Source of the DNA: Serilophus lunatus
Taxonomy: Eukaryota; Chordata; Aves; Passeriformes; Eurylaimidae
Reading direction: 5' to 3'
Length of the DNA: 64,000 nt
Assembly: GCA_013399895.1 (NCBI GenBank)
Contig: VXBA01001826.1
Coordinates: 1,400,444-1,464,443 of the forward strand
Shown: in pieces, positions 48,062 to 59,817 of the stretch
Layout: every line of letters starts with the position of its first letter
Position numbering within the stretch: position 1 is the stretch's first letter
The notes under the pieces: generated by a model
The model's database searches: none
Told to the model about the DNA's origin: nothing
What the model saw: the letters and a program-made list of their open reading frames with translations, nothing else
Program-made: the position numbers and the translations under genes

Positions 48062-51000
48062 GAAGATATTTCAGCCCAGACCCTTTAGGGAACACAGCTC
48101 TGATATCTACCTTGGAGTGCTGGTGGGAAGGAGCAGGTACAGAAGCCTGGGTGAGAGATCTCATCAGAAATTGGGAGTTTCAGGAGAGATTCTTGGCTTT
48201 CCCACAGGCTCCTTGTATGTTAAGTAACTTAATCTGTGCCCCAATTACCTTCTTAAAATGAAGATACTGTTTTACCATCTGTAGCAAAGAAGTTTCATTG
48301 CTACCTGATTCAAAGGGCAGCGTGGAGCTGAAGGCGCATCACTAAATTATTTTTCTAGCTTATTTGAAAATTCAAAATCTAAAGCTAAATTCTTCTCCAG
48401 AGAATGAAAAACATTTTAGTTTGGCCACTTTATCTCTAGTTCCACATAATCTCTCTGTCTTCAATGACCTCCTTCCTAGCAGAGGGAATGAAATACAAGC
48501 AAGAAGAAAAAAGTAAAGCAACAAGTCACAAAATCTTTTTGGAGCCAATGCTGGTAGTAGAAAATTGTAAGTGCTTCTTTCTTCCTCCCAACTGTTCCAC
48601 TCCTAACAATGCTGGCAGTTGTTTGAGGAAAGCCCCTCAGTATTTTCACTATATATTTCCTGTAAACATTCAACACAGCACAATATACATTCTCTTTCCT
48701 ATCAATATTTCAATGTGGACTTCCTTAAAAGAAAAAAAAGACCTTCTGTGCCAAGCAGTTCTCCCCCACATCAGCCTGCTTGGAAACACGTTGCTCTTTC
48801 CAGTGGCACCTCAGTGAGGAGCATCACAGATCTGGTGGTGGTCCCCACACATATAAATGCTTCTGCCAGTGGCTGGAGAGCTCAGTCTTCGGGTTCAGCA
48901 GACACAGCCATGAAGGGATTTGTTGGTAGGATACATTTCTGAGCACAGCTTATACACATGGTTTAGGAGCAAGCCAGAGCATTAAAGCTAAACCAACTCA
49001 GCACTCACTTCCCTCCACGTGTGTCCTGTGCAAAGCTGCTCCTGGAGCCCTGTTTCCAGTGCAAGACAGCAAGACCTGGTGGTGTTTTAGAAAAACCTTT
49101 GTCTAGAAGCTCTATAGAGCAAATGCACCTTTCTGTGTCTGCTTCACACAGTGCTCTCAAAGCTGCCACTTTTCTGCACTAAGCTGCCCTTGCCTGGATA
49201 AATTTTCAAATACAGAACTTTCATGAGGACAGTTTTTATGTTCACATTAAGTTGGAGACTTCTCCTCCCTTCTCTATTTTCATTCCCTAGCATCCCACTC
49301 ACCAGCCAGGCTCCAGAGGCCAGGCAGCCAAGTTCCACCCTCAATGGCTCTCCCTCCACATCCACAGGGCATGGTCTCCCAGTCCCCAGGTTGAGGCACA
49401 GCACTGGACCAGGCACTGGGTGCAGCTTCAAGGGTGCCTTGGAGCTGCAAAAACTTGTTCAGCTTCCTTGTATTTTCCAAGGCTGAAGACTTCAGGTAAA
49501 TCAGTAAAAACAGACACCCTGGGTTCTTGACCATCAGCTTCCACAAAGAGAAGGGAGAGGGACATTTCCATCAGTTTGAATTTGAAGATTTAACTGTGAT
49601 TTTGAGTTGAGTTAAAAATCAGAAACTGAGTTCAGGTCTCAATTTCAAACTACACTGGAACAAACCATCCCCTTTTAACCCAGAGCAAGAGAGAAACCTA
49701 TTCAACAGCCTGTAAATCTGCAGAGAGCACAGGCTAATTGTGCTGCTTCCTTTTTTCCCTTAGCTGAGGACTGTGTACATGTCACCAGGAGCAGAGCTCT
49801 CCCTTGGTTTCCCACTGTGCTCCAGACAGCGCAGGCACCAGCCCTGGGAAGCACACAGGACTCCAGAGGAGACGATGCTTGAAGACAAGGAAATGTTATT
49901 CCTTCAAGAATTCATCGCATACCACTCCCCTCTCCTCTTTGCTCTCCTTAGCAAAAATGTGCCTGCTAACAAAATTTATCTCCAGCATCAGAGGAGCAGC
50001 AGGATCCTTGCCCTTAGGCAACGAAAGAAAGATCAGAATGGGATTTCTGTGCAAACATGAAGCGAATCCCAACTTCCCCCGCACGAGAGCAGCCCCATCC
50101 TCAGAGCCAGGCAGTTAAATATTGAAGGAAAGGCATGCAGCAGCTCCGATTACGTGGAACAAAAATTAATTGAGAGCATAAGTCTCCGATTCGGCTCTCC
50201 ATTTATTTTTTCCACAGTACATTATATGGAAGTGTGGGTTGAAATCCAGACACCTGCAGGGAAAGCAGCCCGACCCATCCGTGACGGTGATATTACCTCT
50301 TTTTATTTGTTTTTCTGGTTAAAGCTTCCATTTTTTATCAACCCTGCCACAGACAGATGTGTGGAGGCTTCCAAAACTGCATCCCGCTTCCTGACATTTT
50401 CAACTACACATTGAGAGATCTGTAATTCAAAAAACAATTTTTCCACTAAACAGGCTTTAAAATAAGACACGTTGGAAAAAACCCAACAAAGCTAATTTCC
50501 AACAGAATCTCAAAAACACCACTGCAAGAGCCCACACCCTTCCCTTAAGATACAAATTAAAGCCCTATTTGTGCCCGCACGCCACTCTCTTTAACAGAAA
50601 TCATTCCATTGTTTAAAGCCATTTACACATATTTTGGCCCATGGAAAAAAAATAATCCTGGGTACAGCCTTATTCTGGCACAGGAACAAACTAGATAAGT
50701 GCCTGGATTTTCCGTTGCAGCTCCCAGGCACCTCAAGCCCAGCCAACGTGGAATGTTTCAGCGGCAGGGCTCTTGCAGGCTCTCAACTATTGACAGGGAT
50801 GTGCCTTTCCCTGGGAATCCCCACACCAGAGGTGACAAAGGGACAGGGCATCCCACCTTCCCCCATACAGCGGTGCATCCCCAGGGCTGTGCCTCCCTGC
50901 AGCAGGTTCCCCACAGGGAGTTACCATCTCAGGGGACTACATTCCTCCATTTTTAATGATTTCTGGTTCCTTTGCCACCAGAAGAAAGTCCTGCCTTTCT

Positions 51001-54000
51001 CTTTTCTTTCTGAGGTGTGATTTTGTCAGTTTTATGGCACCATGGTGACAGTGTCAGTGACTGGCAGAATTTAAAGGTGTTTGCTACACACCTGACAGGA
51101 GGAATATTGATTTTGTGGAAGATTTATAAGAGGGTTCTCTTCCCAACCATCTGATTTATACACTTTAAAGAGCAGTTGTATTTAATTATTGCTAACAAAA
51201 TGCTTCGAGCTCTAAAGCTTATGGACACTACTGAGTGTATCTATAACCATTCGAATGATCCTCAGAAGACCATAACCAAATAATACAAAAGGATGGCCTC
51301 TGACCCATCCTGTATGCATCAGGGATGGATGGATCCATATGCCTACTCAGGATGATGCTGCTCTCCTGCCTCTGCTGTGTAGGGACCAGCAGGGTGCCTG
51401 TAAGCTCTGCTGGGGGAGTAAAGAAGTGAGAGTTTGGGAAGAATTAATTATCCACACTACAGTGTGGAATGTTCTGTTCCATACAGCTCAAACATCTGGA
51501 TTTGTTGTCTAAGGCACAGCCCTTACACTTTAGTGAACTCTGCCATGACTTAGAGGTTGCACCACTAAACCATGCAGGTGTCACCAAAAAACTCATCCTC
51601 CAGTTCTCTCAAACTTTGCAGGTCAAGGTCAGCCACAACCAGGCAAGAAGGGGGCCCTGAGGCCACTCATCCAACACTAACAGACCTCCAGCACAGCGGA
51701 TCAGCCTTCCCTGAAGCATCTTATAGCTGCTATAGGGTGCCAGGACCAGCCAACTCACAGTAGCAGCCTAGATCGGCACCCCCAGATCCTGCTGCCACAG
51801 GGCAACCCAGGCTGTTTGCTCATGAAGCCTGCAGGAATATTAAAAGTGTATCTTCTAGAAAGTGGAACTATAATGATTCAAGAGGACAAAGGCTCCTTAA
51901 AATGCCAATCAGCAGAAAGCCTGCATGGGAAGCAGGCTGAGGAAAAGCAGCTCTGCCAACAGCTCCAGCACCGCCTCCCACTTCCACCTCTGCCCCAGCT
52001 CTGCTCCAGAGTAACTCGCCTTATCTCAGATGCAAACCATCAGATTGAGACTAAATGTTTTGCTAGCAGAACACTAAGAAAATGTTAGCGCAGCTTTCTG
52101 CGGTGTCAACATCACCAGTTTCAGTCTGAAATCAGATACTCAGAGCAGCTTCTGCTGCCTTGCTTGCAAGGCAGATTTTGTGTTTCTGAAGAACCTTATT
52201 TTTAGGCGCAGCTATCAACCCCCACCATACATGCCCTACTTTCTGTGTTTCCTGCATCTCCTCTTGGCCACAGTCAGAGGTGGTGTGTTGGCTTGACTTG
52301 CTGCTCTGACAATACAATTGCTCTGACATTCAGTTTCATGAAATATTTACCTCCTCTTAGTTTGAAAATAAGATTTGGGATACTTTGGATAAACTTGACT
52401 ATGAATATCATACTGGAATTGCTGGTACTGGTCTCCTCCTCATTGGTCTAGTTCTCACTTTGCTTCTGTAATTTCTGAGATTACAAGCACAAGCCCTCTG
52501 CTGCCACAGACCAAAGGGAACCTCATCCACCCATGAACATAAGGTTCAGACATTCGTCTCTGCCATCCCAGTGTGCAGCTATGTCTGGATATGCAAACAG
52601 CCAAGACCTATCCAGGAAAGTCTCTTCCCAAAGATATCATGATTTAAGGGCCAGAACTCAGCTGGGAAGAATGGCTGCTCTTAATGGAGACTTTCCAGAG
52701 GACTTCCTGGGCAGAAGTATCAACCCTGACATTTGGTACATACCTCAGCTGAAGACTCATTCTGAGAAACAGTTTTATTCGGATGGTAGAAAGATCAGTA
52801 TAGAAGTCAAAAATTCAGGCAGCAGGGACATCTTAAAGCCCCAAATCTAATCTGATCCTGCAAGTGGTGGAGATGATCCTGCATCCCCTCTGATAGACCT
52901 TCAGCACAGCTCCCACCAGCTGCTGTGGGGCATTAAACAAGTCTGCAAGAAAAGCTCATACAGTATAAAATCCACTTAACTTCACATACCAGATGAACTC
53001 TTCCTCAAGACCTTACTAATAAAAAGCCAAGTTCTACACAAATCCCCAAATCTCAGCTTAGCACCATCAAGTAGAGAAAATGAAGGTATTAGTAGACACC
53101 TCAAAGCCAACATGGGGCTCAGCGCCTTCCTTAGTCTTCCTCCTTGGATGGGCATTTGACCTTTGAGCTGCTGAGCAAGTCATCAAGCAGAATCTGTGCC
53201 TCTGAAATGCTGCCAGCATCTTAGGTTGCCACATGGAGCCACCTTAGAGCAATGCTTCACGCTTGGGGTTTTCCCATGTGGATCACTAGAGATGCCTTGA
53301 CTGTGCCATAACATCACACAGAGCAGCTGGGACAAAATGAAGGCAACAGGCCCTGATGAGTGAAGCTGTGCATCTCCAGCCTTCCTCCTAGGCTGTCCTC
53401 TCTCTTCTCTTCCAGAAATACCCAACCTACTATTCCTGCCCCTGCCAGCTCAAGGACAAAGCACCAAGACATAGCAGATCATCACCAACAAAGCAGAGGC
53501 AAGAACTAAGGAACAAACTCACAAGAGAGGTCTCTTGGCAACATAAGGTGAGAGAAAAGGAGGGGAAAATTGCTGCCAGCTTGTTTGTGTGCACTTAGGG
53601 TGGCATTTCCAACCCTGTAATTGTTGCATAATGAATTTAGCAACTGAGTTCGAAAGCTATGATTCATTCTGGCCAAGAAAGCATGAGTCAGCCCCCAAAG
53701 AATCATGAGATGTTAAAATTATATACATTTAACTTGAGCTTGACAAATCCAAGGGAGCAGTATAACAGCAATGTCTCAGCACAGCTCACACCATCATGCA
53801 AATACCTCCGCTCCTCCTCCCAGCTGACACAAGACAAGAGCAGTGCCTGGGTTGGCCACTGCAAATAATTTACACCTGCCACCCATAGCCAGCTCAGGTT
53901 ATCAACCCCAGCTCCAAGAAAGGCACCTGATGCTCCCTCTTACCTGGTGCTCACACTGACTCACCAAGAAAGGTCTCATCCGACCTAAAGATCTAAAAAT

Positions 54001-57000
54001 CATCCAACCTAAAAGATCTTTGTGCCTGTGGACTGAGCAGTGGGGATCCTCATTTTACTGTATGTGACCAGCACAGGAGCTGGATGTGGGCACGGGTAGA
54101 GAGCAGAGATGGCTGTGGAAGCTGCCAGTGAGGGTGTTACAGCAAACCACAGGGCTGGGAGTGGGAAAGGAGCATAGATCTCTGCAGGGGATCGAGCGTG
54201 AAGCAGGACAGATTCATTACAGAACAGGATGCCTGAGTGAAGGAGCATGCACCAGCTCACTAGGAGGTGATGCAGAGAAGACCTCCTTCCTGGCTCTGTT
54301 GGGGGATTCCACTTAAGTCATGCCCCATATTCTGCATTTACAGGCCTCGTGTATATGGAAAGTTAAGTTATTTTGAAGTGAGATAGGGTGCAAATTCAAA
54401 GCAGAACAACTATTCTGGGTTAACTCCCCAGGTGGCTTCTTATTCTAGAGTGGAAGTACCTTTTTCTAGTTTAACTCACTTTAAAAATAGATTAGGCCAA
54501 TGGTTCTCATCTGCAAAACCATGGTAGCTGGCTTGCTGCTTTTAGAGCATCCTTAATTGGAGCCTGGATATGGGGACATGAGGGGCTCCCATGCATCCCA
54601 TGGGGATGAAGTTGTGATAGTTCAAATTTGGAAATATCATGTTAGCTTAAACCAGGGAAGAAACAACTGCCTGCAGGGCTATTTGCACTGACACCACAGC
54701 TGTACCTGCAGCAGGTGCATAGGGACAGCCCATGCAAGGTGCCCTGCCCACCTTAAACCAAGCGGCACACGAGGTGAGACCCACAACCTGCCCTTTGCAG
54801 GTATCCAAAGTCCTCCTTATAAAACCGCTTCTGTTTGAGGTTCATTTGAATTTACCATTTATCAAGCTTCCATTTAGCCCCATTAATCACATCCTATCGA
54901 GCTCTTCCAAATGCAAACACAGAAAAATGCCCAGCAACTGCACTTCTCCATTTATCCTTCTCCTGTTGGAATTATGGAAGGCTACAAAGCAGGAATGCCA
55001 ACCCACCTGTGTCCTGTTTTTCAACCACTTCACATGGGATGAAATCAGCTGACTATCCTGGAAAAAAAAAAGCCAGACTGATGTCTTTCCTTGCCAGCTA
55101 CCAACATTCAAGGAGAGCAAACAATGTGTTGTACAGGAGAAAGCATCCCTGTGAAAGTCAAGGGGAGAGGCAGATGGGCAGCTCCAGCACCTGCATCAGC
55201 ATATAGATGTTTCCTTGGAAGCAGGGACAGCCAAACCACCTTTGTCAAAGGCTTTGTATTTTCTATCTGAGCCTCTAGAGCCAGAAATCTCAGAGTTCAC
55301 CTAATCCTTGTCAAACGATTCACCATTTGTTTGCTTTGTTTGGGTATTAAGGCTTAGCCTTCCCCAAGCTACTAATTTTTTTTTCCTTGGTGCCTACGTG
55401 GCTGTTAACCCCAGTACTGACACGTTTCTGAGAGCCCTGCAAAGAAAAGCTCCATCAGAAAGAGCTACATCACTCTGAAGGGGATGTTTCCCAAACCAGC
55501 CAAGTGCTGAGGGTGCTGCTGAGCTCTGACTCAGTCCAGTGTCAGCAGTTCTCACTGACAAGTCCTTTCCCACTTCACCATGAGACCTGAGGTGTTGCAC
55601 TCATTCCTCTCACCTCCCGAAGTCTGACAGTTTTTCCAATTTGTGCTCTTGGCTCAAGCCAAGTGCAGCTCTGCCCACCAAAGTGAGGACACTTTGGATT
55701 CAGGGAGGGGGGGGAAGGTGCAGGTGATCCCCATCCACAATTACCTGTCCCTTGGGCTGCTGCCAGTGCCAAGGCACACTGTGCTCCACACTGAGCCTGC
55801 TGCTGAGCAGGGCCTGGTGTAGGAGTGTGCTTTGTCTTACTCAGAGCTGGAATCAGATTGTTCCTGGGTTCCGTCAGTTCTCTGCACCTCCACCCCAGCC
55901 TGCAAAGCACTCACCAGGCTATGTTGTCCTTTCAGGTGTATCACCCTCAAAAAAACCTTTAAAATATATTATCTCTCTCTGTACAGAGAAAAATCATGTC
56001 AGACGGCAAAAGCTGACAAATGTACGTGCTCTAAACAAGGCTCTTGTAAGCAGCAGAGCTGGTGTCAGGCAGCAGCAGGACGGGGCTGTTGAGGGATGAA
56101 TGAGCAAGGGAGCACTCGGAAAGGAGACGAGGAGAGACAAGCAGATTAATAGAAGACGACAGATTTCTAGTAAGATTGTGATAAGCCTCTTTAAACTTCC
56201 CTAAAGGATGAGCCAGCTGGCAAGACCATCTCAGGAGGTGGCGTAAGTCGACAACCAGCCCTGCAAGAAAGCCAACAGCTGACCCCTTTCACACGTCCCA
56301 GCCCACACCTGCAGCTCCTTAAGCAGGGACTGCTGATTGTGTCATGCCTGGGTGCTTCGACCCTGGCACTCACCTGCAGTTACAGTGCTCCTTGCAGAGA
56401 AGCCACCAGCCCTGAACTGTTCTGAACAAGCAGCAAGGTCAGGCTGACCATTAGTGCAGGCAGAGCACACGGCCCAGGCTGGACACCCCGCACCTTCCAC
56501 TGTCCACACGGGCTAATCCTGACCTGTGTTGCTGGTGTCTGGCATATCTGGGGAGTAGCACATCACTCCTATAACGGGCTTTGCCAAAGCAGGGATGGGG
56601 ACAGCAAGGTGATAGGTAGGGGCCCTGGGTCATGCTTTCACTTCCTTCCTAAATTCAGCTCTGCCGGGAGACAGAGACAAGTCCTCCAAAAACATTACAC
56701 CCCAGGGAGCGGTTTCACCCTCTGAGGAGGAAGAGGAGAGGATTATCCCCAGGGGAAGACAACCTTGAAATGTTTGAGACTTTTATCCTTAAAACCTGCT
56801 GGAAGTGGAGTGGACACCATGCCCAGGCATGGCCAACAGAAAGAGCTCAATATGTCACCTTTCCAGTGCCACAACAAAAACCCCATAACTGTTTGAAACT
56901 GGAAGTTTCACCTGGAGCAGGATCTTCTTCACCATGAAGAACAGCAGCAGCCAGTTTCTTTAACATCAGGCAAGTTTTTCTTCTTAGGCCAATTAGGTGC

Positions 57001-59098
57001 TGATATAATTTGCTCGCTAAGGTCACTGAATCATCATAGCAGTTTCAAAGGAGACAAAATGAACTGCAGGCCAATTTCCCCCCTCCAACTCAATGAGTGA
57101 TTCAAAACGAAGTTAATGATAGTGGCTCATAAGTATCTGGCAGAGAATTTGAGAGACCAATTTATTGCTCAAAAAGAGACTGATCTCTTTCATGCCAAAG
57201 CAGCTCAGCTGGTGAAGATGTAGAGCCTGATTTTGCCGTATTACTTGACAGTCTTTAGATACCCAAGAGCTGCTAAACTTGAGTCAGACACAGGCAAAAG
57301 CAAATAGGAGAAGCAGACCTAAAACCAAGATAAGGAAGTTCATAATCAAAAGCCACTTCATCACCAGCAGGCAAGAGAACTTTTAAAGGATGAGGAAAAG
57401 GAAGGAATAACAACCAACAAGACTTTCAGCTCAATTCCTGCATTTCTGTGAGCTTATATAAGATAAATATGAGACATCCCCTGATCCACAAAAGCTTCAT
57501 TATTTGTCAACCTCAGGCTCTGTAACCAGTAAACACTGGTTGATGTTTTTGTTCTTGCTGGATGAAATGTGCCTAGAGGCAACAGGCATTTGATAAATTA
57601 TTAAACCAAGGGAAAATAAGGTTCCAACAAAGTGACTGCAGAAGTGATGCAGAAGCACCAAGGAGCTGGTACAATTGGTACCAGCATACTCACACAGGGT
57701 CATTTTTCCTGCAACTCAACAACAAGACATTGTTAGAAATGCACAGCCAGGACACGTGGTCTTGATGGCAAAAAGAAGACACGATATCTCAGCATTTCAT
57801 CACATCCACCACAGATATCTGAAGTTCAACACTTTAAACCTTATTTTTCTTATGAAATAGTCACTTACGCTTTCCAGTCAGATGGAAAATAAGCTTTTCT
57901 TTTTTTCCCCCAACCTCATGAGAGATCTCAGGATACAAAGCAAAACTCATAAACATAATGTAATAGGAATAATTTTAATATCATCCCCAGCTTTCGATCC
58001 AACCCATAGTGTAGAAATCAAACAATGAAGGGAAGAACATAATGAAAAAGTATTCTTCACAGTCAGGATTTAATACATCACATCTTTCACAACAAACACA
58101 ATCTCACTCCAAACTAAGTTCAGTTCCAGCCAGAAAAAACCCTCCTGCTTTCTGCCACAACAGCACTTGGCCCTTCCATCTGTGAAAAACCACTTAACGG
58201 TAATGGCTCAGGACTCCGGGTCAAGGAGGGCTGGGTCAAGGTGAGATGTAGGGCAGCCCAGGCAGCCGCTGCTCCCGAGGCTCCCTGAGCATTTGGTAGG
58301 GAACAGGAGGGCTCAGAGATGGGTTTGGGGTTTTTTTCCTAGGTTTGGGAACTCTCTCCTTTCCTTCCAATGTATAAAAAGCCGCTTCTCCTGCTACTAT
58401 TCTACTGCACCTTGAAGCATCCTCCTCCTCCTTGAGCAGGTATCAGAGTGCAGAAAAGATCTTTGCATGATATGCAAGCAAAGAGATAAATACGAACTTC
58501 TTGGCTTGTCAGAGTCAACCAAAAGCATCTCTACTGCCACTGACACCTCGGGACCTGGAGCTGGAGAAGGGATTGAAGTTGAGGCTGAAGTTCCCCCTGG
58601 TCTGCTAGCATCTGAAGGAGACTCTCTTCAAGAAAGCCCTTCATCTCTCACAGAAACCAGCACTTTCAATCCCGATGCCATTTCGGGAATTATGGTTGCT
58701 TATATTTATGCTGCCTCTAGTAAATTTCTTCCACGCCCCAATCGTGCCAAAAGGGAGACGAATTCTACACGCACTGGGCAAAACCCGGCCACGAACAGAC
58801 CAAGACATCCACACTGCTTTGTCTCTCGCACGATGACCCACGGTACAAGCGGTACTTAAACACCAGCAACAAAAGCTCCCCGCAGTAAAAACTGCCTTGA
58901 GAGGGGGAACCGCGTCCTCATCAGTGGCTGTGCCCACGATAAGGTCACCGAAAGTGTCGGGACGAGCCGGTGCCGGGCAGCCCAGGGAGAACAGAAGCTG
59001 CGTTCCCTCGGCAGCTCGCGGGCTTGGCAGGGCTGGAGTTACCGAAACCCCGGGGTATGGCCGCGGTGGGGACCCGCCCCGAGCCCCCGGCACCGCTC

Positions 59099-59373
59099 CC
59101 GCGGGCAGGACCGCGGCACCAAGCCGCAGCATCCCCCCGGCCCGAACCCAGCCCAGCCCAGCCCAGCCCAGCGCCCCGCTCCCGGCCCCGCACTCACCGC
59201 GGCAGCCCCGCAGCGGGCCCGGCCCCGCGCTCCCGCAGGCAGCGGCCGGGCAGGAGGGAAGCGCAGCGAAGCGCAGGGAGGCACAGGGAGGCAGCGGCCG
59301 CGCAGCCCCGCTCCCCGCCCGCCCCCGGCCCCTCCTCGGGGCGGAGCTGCGGCCGCTGCCGGGGCCGGAGGCG
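59099..59373. repeat. 275-bp duplicated segment, copy 1
   Basis: This segment of the CpG island, starting CCGCGGGCAGG and ending GGGCCGGAGGCG, recurs without any difference that I can find at 59542-59816. It includes the exon 1 donor and the CCCAG pentamer tract. This copy sits in continuous sequence and is probably the genuine one. Confidence 0.9.
59148..59171. repeat. (CCCAG)n pentanucleotide tract
   Basis: About five units of CCCAG within the CpG island, repeated in the same unit number in the second copy at 59591-59614. Confidence 0.8.
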
Positions 59374-59400
59374 GGCGGGGAGCGGCGCCCGCCCCTCGCC
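59198..59400 (-). other. PPP1R16B: PPP1R16B exon 1 (non-coding, inferred; 5' end unknown)
   Basis: On the minus strand GCTGCCGCG|GTGAGTGCGG gives a near-perfect donor at 59197-59196 inside the CpG island. Human PPP1R16B has a non-coding first exon far upstream of the ATG exon, and the coding exon 2 here begins with an acceptor just before its ATG, so such an exon is required. The upper bound of ~59400 is a guess; no TATA box is seen. The same donor also occurs in the duplicated copy at 59641. Confidence 0.55.
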
Positions 59401-59540
59401 CGCCCGGCAGGGGAAGGCGCGGAGCATCCCCAGGGATGCTGCGGGCTCTGGGAGTGAGAGGCCCTCCGCATGGGGAGGGCGGGGTTGTTTGTGCAGCCGG
59501 GAGGTAATTAAGATAAATACATAAATATTAAAAAAAAAAA

Positions 59541-59541
59541 N
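59541..59541. other. Ambiguous base N at left junction of copy 2
   Basis: A single N after a ten-base A run (59531-59540). The homopolymer may mark where the original contig ended. Confidence 0.95.
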
Positions 59542-59816
59542 CCGCGGGCAGGACCGCGGCACCAAGCCGCAGCATCCCCCCGGCCCGAACCCAGCCCAGC
59601 CCAGCCCAGCCCAGCGCCCCGCTCCCGGCCCCGCACTCACCGCGGCAGCCCCGCAGCGGGCCCGGCCCCGCGCTCCCGCAGGCAGCGGCCGGGCAGGAGG
59701 GAAGCGCAGCGAAGCGCAGGGAGGCACAGGGAGGCAGCGGCCGCGCAGCCCCGCTCCCCGCCCGCCCCCGGCCCCTCCTCGGGGCGGAGCTGCGGCCGCT
59801 GCCGGGGCCGGAGGCG
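59542..59816. repeat. 275-bp duplicated segment, copy 2, bracketed by single Ns
   Basis: It has the same length as 59099-59373 and appears identical by eye. An N stands immediately before it (59541, after a poly(A) run) and immediately after it (59817). Identity plus Ns at both junctions points to an assembly or gap-filling error rather than a biological tandem duplication. Confidence 0.85.
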
Positions 59817-59817
59817 N
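59817..59817. other. Ambiguous base N at right junction of copy 2
   Basis: A single N between the GC-rich copy and ordinary-composition sequence starting AGGTGGAATCC. Confidence 0.95.

Larger units (their letters stand above)
41714..59197 (-). other. PPP1R16B: PPP1R16B intron 1 (17.5 kb)
   Basis: From the inferred exon 1 donor GTGAGT at 59197 to the acceptor at the start of exon 2. I recognised no transposon of substance, only a poly(A) run at 48048 and short direct and inverted repeats at 53977-54019 and 57665-57685. A TATA-preceded 130-codon plus-strand frame lies at 58467-58859 and is unexplained. The right boundary depends on the exon 1 call. Confidence 0.65.
58895..59470. other. PPP1R16B: CpG island at the PPP1R16B promoter
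   Basis: GC and CpG density rise sharply near 58900 and fall at about 59480, where the sequence turns AT-rich (TAATTAAGATAAATAC). GC boxes (GGGCGG, CCCCGCCC) are frequent. This is the only CpG island upstream of the PPP1R16B coding exons and contains a consensus minus-strand splice donor, so it is the best promoter candidate. Confidence 0.8.

Noticed and set aside
52533..52850. 105-codon plus-strand frame in intron 1
   Set aside because: Looks moderately protein-like but has no family match, no splice context and no promoter.
58641..59471. 276-codon open frame on the minus strand across the CpG island
   Set aside because: GC-rich sequence has few stop codons. The translation is Arg/Gly/Ala/Pro filler without a domain, and the region is explained as promoter and non-coding exon 1 of PPP1R16B.
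58897..59524. Two long plus-strand frames in the CpG island (186 and 184 codons)
   Set aside because: Overlapping GC-rich frames with Pro/Arg/Ala bias and no recognisable protein family.
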